64,000 nucleotides of DNA from contig NZ_CAMTTF010000004.1 in NCBI RefSeq assembly GCF_947077765.1, positions 238,012 to 302,011 on the forward strand. Reading direction: 5' to 3'. Source of the stretch: Salinibacter grassmerensis. GTDB taxonomy: Bacteria > Bacteroidota > Rhodothermia > Rhodothermales > Salinibacteraceae. The translations under genes and the position numbers were made by a program. Under the pieces are notes generated by a model. It saw nothing but the letters and a program-made list of their open reading frames with translations, was not told the DNA's origin and searched no databases. This document shows, piece after piece, positions 9,206-18,884 of the stretch. The stretch's first letter is position 1. Each line of letters opens with the position of its first letter.

Positions 9206-10747
9206 ATGGACGACATCGTACGCTCGGCCCTGCAGTGGATGGGTCCCCTCCGGCGGGTAAAGGAATTCAAGTCCCGCCCCGTCGCCACGCAGCGCTCTCT
9301 GCTTCGCCGCCTGCTTCGTCGCGCCGCCGACACCGAATGGGGACGTCGGTTCGGGTTTTCTGAGATCGCCGAGGCGTCCGACGTTGTACAGGCCTATCAG
9401 AACCGCGTGCCGCTGCACACCTACGCGGACATCGCGGAGGATGCGGAGCGAATTCGGAACGGCGCCGCCGATGTGATGTGGCCCGGCACCATCACCAACT
9501 TCGCCGTCTCCAGCGGCACCGTCTCCGACGGCAAGGTGATTCCCATCAGCGACGAGACGATCGATCACAACCGGTCGTTCAGTGTAGGCACCGGCGTGAA
9601 CTACCTCAAGGAGAGCCTCGACCCGAGCTTCTTCGGCGGCAGCCACCTGACCCTGCCGGGGCGCGTCGAGGAGGATCCCAACTACCCGGGCACGAAGGCG
9701 GGCGAGATCAGCGGCATCCTCGCAGAAAACGCCCCTGGGTTCTTCCGGGCGCTCTTCCAGGCCGTCCCCAACGAGGTGACCTTCCTTCCCAGTTGGGAGG
9801 AGAAGCTTCAGGCCGTTGCCGAGCGGACGGTCGACAAGGACATCCGCCTTCTCGTGATGGTGCCCACCTGGGCGCTTAACCTGTTCGATCTGCTGATCGA
9901 TCTGCACAACGAGCGACATGGCGACACGGCCACGACCGTGGGCGAGGTGTGGCCCAACCTGCAGGTGTTCGTCTCGGGCGGGGTCGCCCTTCGGTCGTAC
10001 CGCGACCTGATCGAGGAGAAGATCGGACACGACATCGACTTCGTCGAGACCTACGGCGCATCCGAGGGCTTTTTCTCCTTCCAGGACGAGCTCGACGACC
10101 CGTCGATGCTGCTACACCTCGACAACGGGGTCTTCTACGAGTTCGTGCCGCTCAGTGAGCGTGGTGACGAGGCCCCAGCCCGCCATACGATTGCCGATGT
10201 AGAGCCCGGCGTGCGCTACTCCCTGCACGTAACCTCCTGCAGCGGGCTCTGGGCCTACGAGGTGGGCGACGTCGTCCGGTTCACGCAGACCTTCCCACAC
10301 AAGATCACCGTGGCGGGCCGCACGAGCGACATGATCGACGAGTACGGCGAGGCCATCTACGGGGATGAGGTCCGCGCCGCCCTGAAGTCGGCCTGCGAGG
10401 CCACCGGGGCGCACGTGTCCGACTATCACGTAGCCCCGCGCCCCTCGGCCAACGGCACGCAGCCGGGGCACGAGTGGCTCATTGAGTTTGAACACCCTCC
10501 GGGCACCCTGGCGGCCTTCGAACGCGCCCTCGACGAGCACTTGCAGGAGGTGAACCGGCACTACTACATCCGCCGGGAGGGCGACGCCCTCGACGGCCCG
10601 GACGTGTCGTCCCTTCCGAAAGGAACGTTTTACCGCTGGCTCCAAGCGACCAACGACGACATCAGCGGCCAGACGAAGGTCCCACGCATGAGCGACACCC
10701 GCGAGGTCGCCGATGGCGTGCTCGCGGCCGCTGAGCAGGGTCGTTGA
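9206..10747 (+). CDS. GH3 family acyl-adenylate/amide synthetase-like protein
   Basis: 513 aa covering the whole GH3 domain: N-terminal FKSRPVATQRSLLRRLLRRA, a P-loop-like TNFAVSSGTVSDGKVIP (about residue 100), the acyl-site region VETYGASEGFFSFQ (about 280) and YEVGDVVRFTQTFPHKITV plus GRTSDMIDEYGE near 365-395. The superfamily (ANL) adenylates a carboxylate and, in plant GH3 enzymes, joins it to an amino acid. Bacteroidota homologues are of unknown substrate. No signal peptide. It is probably cytoplasmic and transcribed alone, divergent from folP. Confidence 0.9.
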   Translation: MDDIVRSALQWMGPLRRVKEFKSRPVATQRSLLRRLLRRAADTEWGRRFGFSEIAEASDVVQAYQNRVPLHTYADIAEDAERIRNGAADVMWPGTITNFAVSSGTVSDGKVIPISDETIDHNRSFSVGTGVNYLKESLDPSFFGGSHLTLPGRVEEDPNYPGTKAGEISGILAENAPGFFRALFQAVPNEVTFLPSWEEKLQAVAERTVDKDIRLLVMVPTWALNLFDLLIDLHNERHGDTATTVGEVWPNLQVFVSGGVALRSYRDLIEEKIGHDIDFVETYGASEGFFSFQDELDDPSMLLHLDNGVFYEFVPLSERGDEAPARHTIADVEPGVRYSLHVTSCSGLWAYEVGDVVRFTQTFPHKITVAGRTSDMIDEYGEAIYGDEVRAALKSACEATGAHVSDYHVAPRPSANGTQPGHEWLIEFEHPPGTLAAFERALDEHLQEVNRHYYIRREGDALDGPDVSSLPKGTFYRWLQATNDDISGQTKVPRMSDTREVADGVLAAAEQGR

Positions 10748-10995
10748 GGGCGCCTCTACACGGATCTCCCACCATTTTTCCCGCCGCTGCCCCTGGAACA
10801 ACCGGTCACGTCGCTCGTGATGGCTTTTCGGAGCGCAAATTGCATCCTCCGTGGACTCGGTACCGGTTGAGCTTCGGCGCTCTCTAATCCCGGTTGGAAG
10901 CGCACGCCTCCCCGACTGCCCCCCGATCGTTCCCGGGGACGTGCCGTTCTCACCATCACTTCTACCGTTCATCACCCACAACCCGACAGGACCAT

Positions 10996-11835
10996 ATGCA
11001 AGTTTCTCGCGAACAACGGATGCTGGACCAGTATCTCCAGGAGATCGGGAAAATCGACCTTCTCGAGCCGGAGGAGGAGGTCGAGCTGGCACGACGCATT
11101 GAGGATGATGACGAAGAGGCTCTTCACAAGCTCTGTCGCGCCAACCTGCGATTCGTCGTCTCGGTCGCGAAGAAGTATCAGGGACAGGGCCTGTCGCTGG
11201 CCGACCTCATCAACGAGGGCAACTACGGCCTCATCAAGGCCGCTAAACGGTTCGACGAGACCCGTGGCTTCAAGTTTATCTCCTACGCCGTCTGGTGGAT
11301 TCGGCAGGCCATCCTGCAGGCCCTTGCGGAGCAGAGCCGCGTAGTGCGTCTGCCTCTCAACCGCATCGGCACCATCTCGAAGATCCGGAAGGCCAGTGCC
11401 CGCCTGCAGCAGGATCTCGACCGCAAGCCCAATATCGAAGAGCTGGCCGAGGAGCTTGAGATCGATGTCCAGAAGGTGCGCGAGGCAATGAAGCACACCA
11501 GTCGCCACCTGTCGATGGACGCGCCGTTCAACGAGGAGGACGACAACAGCCTCCTCGACGTACTGCCGGACGAGGACAATGACTCTCCGGACGAGGAGAT
11601 GCTCTCCGAATCGGTCAAGATCGACATCGAGCGCGCCCTCAGCGCCCTGCACGACCGGGAGGCCGAGATCACGCGCCTCTACTTCGGCATCGGGCGCGAG
11701 CACCCGCTTACCCTTGAGGAGATCGGCAAGCGCTTCGACCTCACGCGGGAGCGCGTCCGCCAGATTAAGGAGAAGGCCCTTCGGAAGCTCCGCCAGCGTC
11801 ACAACCGTCAAGACCTTCAGCCTCACACTGATTAG
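10996..11835 (+). CDS. rpoD: RNA polymerase primary sigma factor (sigma-70 family, Bacteroidota type)
   Basis: 279 aa from ATG 10996, the size of primary sigma factors in Bacteroidota, which lack the long region 1.1. Region 1.2 is [15 protein letters not shown]; region 2 holds [35 protein letters not shown] and [15 protein letters not shown]; region 3 includes [16 protein letters not shown]; region 4.2 is [20 protein letters not shown] for -35 recognition. An in-frame extension to 10894 lacks family similarity. An intrinsic terminator lies 48 bases downstream. This is either the housekeeping factor or a very close group 2 paralogue. Confidence 0.92.
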   Translation: MQVSREQRMLDQYLQEIGKIDLLEPEEEVELARRIEDDDEEALHKLCRANLRFVVSVAKKYQGQGLSLADLINEGNYGLIKAAKRFDETRGFKFISYAVWWIRQAILQALAEQSRVVRLPLNRIGTISKIRKASARLQQDLDRKPNIEELAEELEIDVQKVREAMKHTSRHLSMDAPFNEEDDNSLLDVLPDEDNDSPDEEMLSESVKIDIERALSALHDREAEITRLYFGIGREHPLTLEEIGKRFDLTRERVRQIKEKALRKLRQRHNRQDLQPHTD

Positions 11836-11882
11836 TACCGATACGGCCCCTCCTCCCGATTCATCCCTGCGATGAACGATCC

Positions 11883-11919
11883 GGGCGCGTCCCGACTTCT
11901 GTCGGGGTGCGCCCGTTTT
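11883..11919 (+). terminator. intrinsic terminator of the sigma factor gene
   Basis: GGGCGCGTCCCGAC (11883-11896) pairs over 14 positions, two of them G-U wobbles, with GTCGGGGTGCGCCC (11901-11914) around a TTCT loop, and GTTTT follows. It begins 48 bases after the sigma factor stop codon. It also argues against the upstream in-frame ATG at 11872 as the start of the next gene. Confidence 0.8.
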
Positions 11920-11961
11920 CGTTGGGGGCTGCCGGACCCGATCGAGCCACCCGTGTCATCC

Positions 11962-12690
11962 ATGTCGCTTCTGCCGTTTCGCCCTTCCTGCTCCCTTCAG
12001 GCCACGGTCCAGAACCGGGTGGTCTTCGGGTACGAGGTGTCCCCTGATCAGGTGACCCCCTTTCTGCCCGAGAAGCTCGTGCCGGTTGAGCGGAACGGGA
12101 CGGCATGCGTCAGCCTCGTGGGGGGGGAGCTGACGAGAATGCGGGTGTTCGGGGTTGTGTCCCTTGGACTTCGGCGGGTGCCCACGGTCGAACTGCAGGT
12201 GCACGTGCATCCGGCGGGTGCCCCCGAGAAGGAGGGGACGTGGACGGTGCAGGCACATACGCCGCGGCGTCTCGTGGCGTGGGGGGCTCAGGCGCTCTAC
12301 GGTGAGCGGGTGGAGATAACGTCCATGCAGCCCATTCGGCGAGAACCAGCCGACCATGTGGAGGTGACCTACCGCTTCGATTGGAAGGGACGCGAGCAGC
12401 GAGTCCGGGCGCGGGGGGAGCCCTCTCCTGTGACACCCTCCCCCAACGCTCATGCCCATTCCCTGCTCGGCCCCAACTGGCGATTCAGCACCGCACGGGA
12501 TGGCACGCTACTGCGAACCTACATCGACCGCTCGGCAGTGCCCATCTGCCGTGTACAGGAGCATCACGTCACCATGCAGTGGTCAGCCGCCTACGGGGAA
12601 ATCGGAGAACTCCTCCAAGACCAGTCCCCGTTCCATGTCCTTCTCTCTCTCAGATCGCCCGTGGCCCTGCACTGGCCCGCACGGACGTAA
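11962..12690 (+). CDS. DUF2071 (YqjF-like) family protein
   Basis: 242 aa from ATG 11962. The N-terminal segment with VFGYEVSPDQVTPFLPEKLV and the following strand-rich region match the DUF2071/YqjF family, which shares the acetoacetate-decarboxylase-like fold but has no assigned activity. SLLGPNWRFSTARDG and MQWSAAYGEIGEL are in the C-terminal part. The longer start at 11872 would run through the upstream terminator hairpin and is rejected. No signal peptide. It probably has its own promoter. Confidence 0.7.
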   Translation: MSLLPFRPSCSLQATVQNRVVFGYEVSPDQVTPFLPEKLVPVERNGTACVSLVGGELTRMRVFGVVSLGLRRVPTVELQVHVHPAGAPEKEGTWTVQAHTPRRLVAWGAQALYGERVEITSMQPIRREPADHVEVTYRFDWKGREQRVRARGEPSPVTPSPNAHAHSLLGPNWRFSTARDGTLLRTYIDRSAVPICRVQEHHVTMQWSAAYGEIGELLQDQSPFHVLLSLRSPVALHWPART

Positions 12691-12920
12691 CGCACGGCCT
12701 CTGTGGTTGCATTTTGCCCCCGCCGTTAATACACTCTTTACCCGAAGGGCAAATGTCTTCTTGATACGTGTCCATTCTTCCTGATCGTTTTTGATCACCC
12801 TTCCGTCTCCGATCCCGGCGGAAGATGCTGGAAGCCCTTTTTCGCGAAGTGTGTTCTTCGTACTGGGCGGGTGACTGCCCTTCCGTTCGCCGCTGGCCTC
12901 GTCTCCCCCTGCCTCCATTC

Positions 12921-14384
12921 ATGCTTCTTCCTCGTCTCCGTGCCCTCTATCTGACCCTCGCCATGTTTGTGGTCGCCGGACTATGGGCCCCGTCTCTCGT
13001 GCAGGCTCAGGGGTTCGGGGTCTACGAGCAGGGCTCATGCGCAATGGCTCGGGCGGGCGCCACCGTGGCGAACGGCTGCGGCGACGGGTCGTCGATCTAC
13101 TTCAACCCGGCGAACGTAGCCGGTGCCGAGGGCGTGACCGCCTCAGTAGGGGCCACCCTCATCGACGCGAACGGGGAGTTTACGTACGACTACACGGTCC
13201 GTGCTCCGTACACGGGCACGGAGGTCTCCCTTCAAAATGACCCGATCCCTGTTCCGCACGGCTACGTCACGTACGGGCTTTCCGAACGGGCTGGGGTTGG
13301 GGTCGGCCTGTACGTCCCATACGGCCTGGAGACGAACTGGCCCACACAGCTGTCGGACGGCACCTACTTCGACGGCGCCTTCGAAGGGTCCAGAAGTCGC
13401 ATTCAGAATATTTACGTGCAGCCGACCACTGCCTACCAGATTACTCCGAGGCTACGCGTGGGATCCGGGCCCATCTTCGCCATTTCAGTGGTCGAGCTCA
13501 ACCAGCTCCTGGATCTATCACAGCAGTCGACCCCCGACGGACCTACGTTCGGTCAACTGGGCATTCCCTTCCACACGGCCTTTGCTCGGGTGGAACTCGA
13601 AAGCAGCAACGAGCTCGGGATTGGCGCCAATTTCGGACTCTCGTACCAGGCCACAGACCGGATCTCCATCGGCGCCCGCTTCACAACGCCCATCACGGTG
13701 TCGTACGAGGGCACCGCGGAGTTTGAGCAGATCCAGACCGAGCTGACAGTTCCCGCTGATATTGTCCGAGACGGAGAAGTAGTAATCCCAGCAGGAAAGG
13801 ATATTGATGACATCGTAGGACCGCAATTTCAGCCTGGTCAGCAATCTGAAAACGATCAAGACCGTCTCACAGAGCAACGCGTTGAAACAGAAATCACCTT
13901 TCCCCTCCAGCTCGTCGGGGGCCTCAGCGTCCAGGCCACCGGGAGACTGTTGCTGCTCGCCGACTACCAGTTCACCGGTTGGTCCTCCTTCGACGAGATC
14001 GCACTCGACTTCGAGAATCTGGGCGAGCGCGTCCGGGAAGAGAACTACGATGACACGCACGCCCTCCGCCTCGGCGCGGAGTACGACGTTCTCGAACAGT
14101 TGACGGCCCGCCTCGGCTACCTCTACAACACCGCCGCCGCCCCGGACGAGACGGTGACCCCGCTGCTCCCAGAGTCGAACCGCAACCAATTCACCGTAGG
14201 AATCGGCTGGCGCCCCACGGACACGATAGAGTTGAACGCGTCCTACCAGCTCCTCCAGCAGAACGACCGGCGGGGGCGGGTCCGCGGCACGCTGCCCGGT
14301 GAGTCTCTCTCGACGGACCTCAACCAGGGCCTTTATGGCTTCGGCGCCAACCTCTTCGGCACGACCCTCACACTCCACCTCTGA
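12921..14384 (+). CDS. OmpP1/FadL family outer-membrane transporter
   Basis: 487 aa from ATG 12921. A Sec signal peptide (hydrophobic residues about 8-25, ending SLVQAQ) is followed by the FadL N-terminus GFGVYEQGSCAMARAGAT and the family's NPA motif in SIYFNPANVAGAEG. The rest is beta-strand-rich and ends in a hydrophobic residue-rich strand (LFGTTLTLHL) as outer-membrane barrels do. Family members import hydrophobic substrates such as long-chain fatty acids. The GDSL lipoprotein gene starts 7 bases after its stop, so the two are almost certainly co-transcribed and may act together on lipids or esters. Confidence 0.9.
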   Translation: MLLPRLRALYLTLAMFVVAGLWAPSLVQAQGFGVYEQGSCAMARAGATVANGCGDGSSIYFNPANVAGAEGVTASVGATLIDANGEFTYDYTVRAPYTGTEVSLQNDPIPVPHGYVTYGLSERAGVGVGLYVPYGLETNWPTQLSDGTYFDGAFEGSRSRIQNIYVQPTTAYQITPRLRVGSGPIFAISVVELNQLLDLSQQSTPDGPTFGQLGIPFHTAFARVELESSNELGIGANFGLSYQATDRISIGARFTTPITVSYEGTAEFEQIQTELTVPADIVRDGEVVIPAGKDIDDIVGPQFQPGQQSENDQDRLTEQRVETEITFPLQLVGGLSVQATGRLLLLADYQFTGWSSFDEIALDFENLGERVREENYDDTHALRLGAEYDVLEQLTARLGYLYNTAAAPDETVTPLLPESNRNQFTVGIGWRPTDTIELNASYQLLQQNDRRGRVRGTLPGESLSTDLNQGLYGFGANLFGTTLTLHL

Positions 14385-14391
14385 GACTATC

Positions 14392-15717
14392 ATGAAGCGC
14401 CCCTCTCTCCCCCGCGTGCTCTCCGCCGGGGCCATCCTGCTTCTCGTCTTCACTGCCCCCCTGCTCACGGGGTGTGATGACGAGTCGCTGACCGCGCCGG
14501 AGATTCAGACTAACCTGTTCAACAGCTACGTGGCTCTCGGCAATAGTCTTACGGCTGGCTTCCAGTCTAGCGGCATCAACGAGAACACCCAGCGGGATTC
14601 CTATGCCTTCCTTCTCTCAGAGCAGATGGGAACGCAGTTCACCCTTCCTGTGCTTTCGAATCCTGGATGTCCTCCGCCTCTGTCTCAGGTTCTTCCTCCT
14701 CAACGCATCTCCGACGAACCCTGTGCATTCCGGGCTCAGCCGTCCTCTCCCACGATTAACAACGTGGCCGTCCCGGGCGCAGCAACAATTGACGTTCTCA
14801 GCAACCGCCGCTCGCTCGCTGATCCCAGTGCCCTCACGCAGTTCATTCTCGGAGGAAAAACCCAGATCGAAGCCGCCAAGCAGGCCAATCCGACCTTCGC
14901 TACCGTATGGATTGGCAACAACGATGTCCTAGACGGCGCAGTAATGGGCGATACTACTCTCGTGACTTCTGTAGACTCGTTTGAGACCCGTTACACGCAG
15001 TTGGTGAATCAACTTGAGTCAATCAACACCTTAGAAGGAGCCGTCTTTCTCGGAGTGGCGGACGTGACCCTCATCCCTCACTTCTCACGTGGGGCCGCTT
15101 ACCGACAGGCAATCGGTGTCGGGCAGAGTGCGGGAGTGCTGCCCCCGAATCTAGAAGTTACGTCCTGCGCCCCCTCGGAGTCTGGCACCGTCCTCATTCC
15201 CTTCCAGCACGGTGCAGCCCTGGTAGAAACCGCCCTTGGCCTGCGAGAGCGACTCGGAAGTCTGGCCCCGACTATCACGATTGATTGCTCCGAAGACCGA
15301 ACTGTGGAGGAAGCCATCCGACAGAACGTTCCCGATGACCTCGAAGACACAGTCGTAAGTCAGATCGACGAAGACGTCCGACCAGTCTCTTTTCTCACTC
15401 CTCCTGAAATCTCATTCCTGCAGGACCGCGTTGCAACCTTCAACGAGCAGGTAATCCGGGAGAAGGTCAACGACGACTACGGGTACGTGAACCCAAATAC
15501 TCTCTTCCAGAGCAACATCGAGCAGATTCCGGTCTTCCCGGAGCTGTTCGAGAATCCCGAGACTCCTTGGGGCACCGATCAGCCGTTCGGACCGCTGTTC
15601 AGCCTCGATGGCATTCACCCGAGTACAACTACCCATCACCTAGTCGCCAACGCTCTCATCGACGAGATTAACAACACCTACGACGACGCCCAGCTCTCCC
15701 CCGTGTCCACGCCGTAG
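14392..15717 (+). CDS. SGNH/GDSL hydrolase lipoprotein
   Basis: 441 aa from ATG 14392. A lipoprotein signal with lipobox LLTGC (Cys26) anchors it, probably at the outer membrane. Block I is VALGNSLTAG, carrying the nucleophile Ser; block III is WIGNNDVLDG; block V DGIHPSTTTHH supplies the Asp/His pair. It is predicted to cleave an ester (lipase or esterase). Substrate unknown. It follows the FadL-type gene by 7 bases and is convergent with the DUF4097 gene, whose stop lies only 6 bases away. Confidence 0.88.
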   Translation: MKRPSLPRVLSAGAILLLVFTAPLLTGCDDESLTAPEIQTNLFNSYVALGNSLTAGFQSSGINENTQRDSYAFLLSEQMGTQFTLPVLSNPGCPPPLSQVLPPQRISDEPCAFRAQPSSPTINNVAVPGAATIDVLSNRRSLADPSALTQFILGGKTQIEAAKQANPTFATVWIGNNDVLDGAVMGDTTLVTSVDSFETRYTQLVNQLESINTLEGAVFLGVADVTLIPHFSRGAAYRQAIGVGQSAGVLPPNLEVTSCAPSESGTVLIPFQHGAALVETALGLRERLGSLAPTITIDCSEDRTVEEAIRQNVPDDLEDTVVSQIDEDVRPVSFLTPPEISFLQDRVATFNEQVIREKVNDDYGYVNPNTLFQSNIEQIPVFPELFENPETPWGTDQPFGPLFSLDGIHPSTTTHHLVANALIDEINNTYDDAQLSPVSTP

Positions 15718-15723
15718 CAAAGT

Positions 15724-16716
15724 TTAGGGGTTTGCCGAGACGGTATCCCGATCCATCGTGGTCGTGTCGGCCTGCATCGTATCGGGATTCGTCGTCTCAA
15801 CAGTATCCGCATCTACCTGTGGGGCCACGATGGTGTCGGACGACGGGACGGTGGCCGGCACCCGCGTCGACGTGGTGTCTGTCGCGCTCGTGTCGGCGGC
15901 CTCAATCACGATGGACCCGTTCTGGGTGCGCAGCTCGACGGTGGGCCCGCCCTCACCCATCTGGGCGTCGTAGCGCGCCCCAGCGTTGACCGGGGCGAAC
16001 CGCTCGGCGGTGAAGGCCAGGCCCTGCGTCCGGATGGTGCCCACGTCGGTTTGGGCGTCGACCTGTGCCGCGGCGTCGGCCGGAAGGCGGAGGTGGATGT
16101 CGCCATTGGCCGTCTTCAACAACAGGCCCCCGTCCGCCGGAACGCGCTGGACGTCCACCTGCAGATCGCCGTTGCGGATTGTCGCCTCGACGGGCGCGGC
16201 CGCCTGCTGGACACTCACGTCCCCATGTCGGTGATCGATGGTCAAGCCCCCCTCCACCCCGTCGATACGAACGGACCCACTTAACCGATCGATGCGAAGA
16301 GCGGACGCGCGAGGGACCCGTCCCTGGATGTCCACGGCCGCGTAGTCGTTCTCCTCGGCCTCTAAGGTGTACGTGTACTCGGCCTCCGTGCCGCTTTCGG
16401 TAATCGAGATGCCGTCCAGCACCGACCGGCCGGCCGGCCGCGACTCTCCCCGCCCCCGCCGCACGAACGAGAGGTCCGCAGTTGACCGGTCGGCGCCCGT
16501 TACGTGCACCGAGCCCCGCAGCCCCTCGAGGACGAGGGGGCGTCCGGTGGGGGCCACGGCCCGGGCCACCGTGTCGACCACCTCTACATTTCCGAGCCGC
16601 AACACGCCGTCACTCGTCCGGGCCACGTCCGACTCTTCTGAGCGCTGGCAGGCCCCTCCTACCGCCGCCAGCCCGAGGATGCCGAAGATAACGAAGATCT
16701 GCGAGAGCCGACACAT
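15724..16716 (-). CDS. DUF4097-type beta-helical lipoprotein
   Basis: 330 aa from ATG 16716. It has a lipoprotein signal with VGGAC as the lipobox. The centre shows repeated short strands (ALRIDRLSGSVRIDGVEGG, LTIDHRHGDVSVQQA, TIRNGDLQVDV, LLKTANGDIHLRLP, VELRTQNGSIVIEA), the pattern of DUF4097/adhesin-like beta-solenoids. The last 60 residues are a Thr/Asp/Ser-rich tail, probably disordered. The role is unknown; such proteins sit in the periplasm or on the cell surface. It is downstream of ftsX by 41 bases on the same strand. Confidence 0.7.
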   Translation of the reverse strand: MCRLSQIFVIFGILGLAAVGGACQRSEESDVARTSDGVLRLGNVEVVDTVARAVAPTGRPLVLEGLRGSVHVTGADRSTADLSFVRRGRGESRPAGRSVLDGISITESGTEAEYTYTLEAEENDYAAVDIQGRVPRASALRIDRLSGSVRIDGVEGGLTIDHRHGDVSVQQAAAPVEATIRNGDLQVDVQRVPADGGLLLKTANGDIHLRLPADAAAQVDAQTDVGTIRTQGLAFTAERFAPVNAGARYDAQMGEGGPTVELRTQNGSIVIEAADTSATDTTSTRVPATVPSSDTIVAPQVDADTVETTNPDTMQADTTTMDRDTVSANP

Positions 16717-16757
16717 GGCGCTGAGGGGGGACGTGAGAGTTCGAGCGAAGGATGGGG

Positions 16758-17633
16758 TCAGTGGAGCTCGATGTTTTGGATGAACCGACGGGCGGCAAAG
16801 TAGGACCCGAGCCACCCGAGCAGAACGCCCCCCCCGACGAGGCCGCCAAAGAACAGAAGCTCCATGTAGAGCGACGGGGGCGCCCGATCAATCTGCTGAA
16901 AAAACAGCCGGTAGAGCCCCCACACAACGCCCCCGGCAATGGCTCCTCCGGCGAACCCTTGCGTAATCCCCTCGACGAGGAAGGGACGCCGCACGAAGCG
17001 GTCCGTGGCCCCTACCAGCTTCATCGTTCGGATGAGCAGCCGCCGGGCATAGATGGTGAGCCGAATCGTGTTGGCCACGAGGAAAATGGCCGCGAGCACG
17101 ACAATGCCCCCCAGCGACAGCCCAATGGCGTTGATGAGTTGCCGGTTCTGCGCCACCCGCGTGAGCAGGTCCCGGTTGAGCACGACCTCTTCCGCCCCTC
17201 GCCACTCGTTGATGACGTCCGCGGCACGGGCCATGCTGTCCGGGTGGGCGTGGCTCGGAGCCATTTCGATCTTGATCGAGGCAGGAAGAAAGGTTGGGTC
17301 CTCGAAGGCGGAGGCTCCTTCCCCGAACTCCTCCCGGAAAATCCTAGCGGCCTCTTCGTGGGAGATAAACTCGGTTTGCGCCACCCCCGGCCTCGTCTGA
17401 ACGCGGGCGTGGAGGGCCTCCTGGACGTCTTTCGTCGCGTCCTGCTCGATGAACACCTCCATCTGGCTGGCCTGCTCACGCAACATTTCCGACACGACCG
17501 AGGCCTCGTACCCCACAATGCCGAATACGCCCACTAGCACCAGGGCCACCGCAATGGCACTCGTAGACGCCACGGCCGAGAACGTGGCGCGTCGAAGGTT
17601 GGCAAAGCCTTCCCGGATGAAGTACGGCAGCAC
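16758..17633 (-). CDS. ftsX: cell division protein FtsX
   Basis: 291 aa from GTG 17633. FtsX is the membrane part of FtsEX, which controls peptidoglycan hydrolases at the septum. TM1 (about residues 18-42, SAIAVALVLVGVFGIVGYEA) is followed by a periplasmic loop and three more helices (GLSLGGIVVLAAIFLVANTI, FAGGAIAGGVVWGLYRLFF, LLFFGGLVGGGVLLGWLGSY). LLIRTMKLVGATDRFVRRPF is the conserved cytoplasmic loop. The frame is open to ATG 17765, but the GTG start gives the usual short FtsX N-terminus (LPYFIREGFANLRR), so the start is uncertain. ftsE is not in the window. Confidence 0.88.
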   Translation of the reverse strand: MLPYFIREGFANLRRATFSAVASTSAIAVALVLVGVFGIVGYEASVVSEMLREQASQMEVFIEQDATKDVQEALHARVQTRPGVAQTEFISHEEAARIFREEFGEGASAFEDPTFLPASIKIEMAPSHAHPDSMARAADVINEWRGAEEVVLNRDLLTRVAQNRQLINAIGLSLGGIVVLAAIFLVANTIRLTIYARRLLIRTMKLVGATDRFVRRPFLVEGITQGFAGGAIAGGVVWGLYRLFFQQIDRAPPSLYMELLFFGGLVGGGVLLGWLGSYFAARRFIQNIELH

Positions 17634-17783
17634 GGCGGGAGGGGTGGATTGCGTAGGAGAATAGCCGTAGAAGCAACCTACGAAGACCGGGCCGGAAAGA
17701 ACAAGCGGGGGCTCCCCAACACGTTGGGGACCGGACTCCGGACTGTCCCACTCCGATCTCCGCATCCGGCGCCGGGAGGGGGC

Positions 17784-18644
17784 CTACCGCTCAGCCCCTT
17801 CAGGATACGTCGCCCCGCGGGGGTAGGAACCGAGCACCTGAAGAGCCATCGTGATTTCTCGGAGGTGGTCCAGCGCCCGTGCCACGGCCTCGTCCTCCAC
17901 GTCCCCGTGCACGTCGAGGTAAAACCGGTAGCGGCCCGGCTGCCCCACCAGGGGGCGGCTTTCAATCTTAGCCAGGTCCAATTCGCGGAGCGCAAAGACA
18001 GCGAGGCTCTTGAAGAGGGCCCCCGGCACGTTGTCCTGCAGGACGAACGTGACGGATGTCTTCGGCGCGCCGGAGCCCACCGGGGACGCATCCGTGTCCT
18101 CCGGGGCGAGCACGAGAAAGCGGGTGAAGTTTTGTTCGTTGTCCTGGAGTCCCTCGGCGAGGACCTCGAGCCCATACCGCTCGGCGGCCCGTCGGGAGGC
18201 CACCGCCGCCGTCGTCGGGTCCCGAGTCTCCGCCACGACCCGGGCCGCCCCGGCCGTATCCGGCGTGGCCTCGGGCGTCGCGCCCGGAACGTGGGTACGA
18301 AGCCAGTCTCGGCACTGCCCGAGTGCCTGCTGATGGGACCGTACGACCTCCAGCCCGTCGATCGTCGCCTCCCGCGGCGCCATGAGGCAGTGGTGAATGC
18401 GCAACTGGAGCTCTCCGATGATCGTGACGGCGTGCGTGCGGAGGTGATCGTAGTTGACGCGCACGCTGCCAAACACCGCGTTTTCGATGGGGATCACCGC
18501 ACGGCCCACCGCGTCTCTCTCGACCGCCTCAAAGACGTCCTCGAACGTGGCGGACGGGTGCACCTCTGCGTCGTCGAAGACGCACCGGACGGCTTCCTCG
18601 CTGAAGGCACCAGGCTCTCCCTGGAAGGCGACGTGATGGGCCAT
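17784..18644 (-). CDS. pheA: prephenate dehydratase
   Basis: 286 aa, the length of monofunctional enzymes. It converts prephenate to phenylpyruvate in phenylalanine synthesis. The catalytic domain starts VAFQGEPGAFSEEA and contains VIPIENAVFGSV and NFTRFLVLA, where the Thr of TRF is catalytic. The C-terminal ACT domain carries VLQDNVPGALFKSLAVFALR and the ESRP motif (KIESRPLVGQPGRYRFYLDV region) that binds phenylalanine for feedback inhibition. It lies upstream of ftsX on the same strand. Confidence 0.95.
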   Translation of the reverse strand: MAHHVAFQGEPGAFSEEAVRCVFDDAEVHPSATFEDVFEAVERDAVGRAVIPIENAVFGSVRVNYDHLRTHAVTIIGELQLRIHHCLMAPREATIDGLEVVRSHQQALGQCRDWLRTHVPGATPEATPDTAGAARVVAETRDPTTAAVASRRAAERYGLEVLAEGLQDNEQNFTRFLVLAPEDTDASPVGSGAPKTSVTFVLQDNVPGALFKSLAVFALRELDLAKIESRPLVGQPGRYRFYLDVHGDVEDEAVARALDHLREITMALQVLGSYPRGATYPEGAER

Positions 18645-18742
18645 CGTCGTACGAACCGCTGCGGGTGGAGACGTGAGACCGGAGAGAAATGAATCGGCAG
18701 TCCCACGCTCGCAACGGCCCTGCGTTCCGTTCCATACGGGAT

Positions 18743-18786
18743 AAAAGAAAACGCCTGACCGGACCCCATGTGGCCCGACCAGGCGT
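18743..18786 (-). terminator. intrinsic terminator downstream of hsp20
   Basis: Read on the minus strand, ACGCCTG (18786-18780) pairs with CAGGCGT (18757-18751) around a GC-rich loop and is followed by TTTTCTTTT. It lies about 100 bases after the hsp20 stop and before pheA, so it separates the two units. Confidence 0.7.
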
Positions 18787-18884
18787 CACGATGCGCTTCT
18801 CGTCCAGCGGTGCGGGCGATCTTGTCACTGCCCTACGCCAGACCTCCGCCAGCGGGAGAGAACAAAGGGCGCCGGAGACGTGCG

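Noticed and set aside
11872..11961. Upstream start of the DUF2071 protein
   Set aside because: It would translate the intrinsic terminator hairpin of the sigma factor gene.
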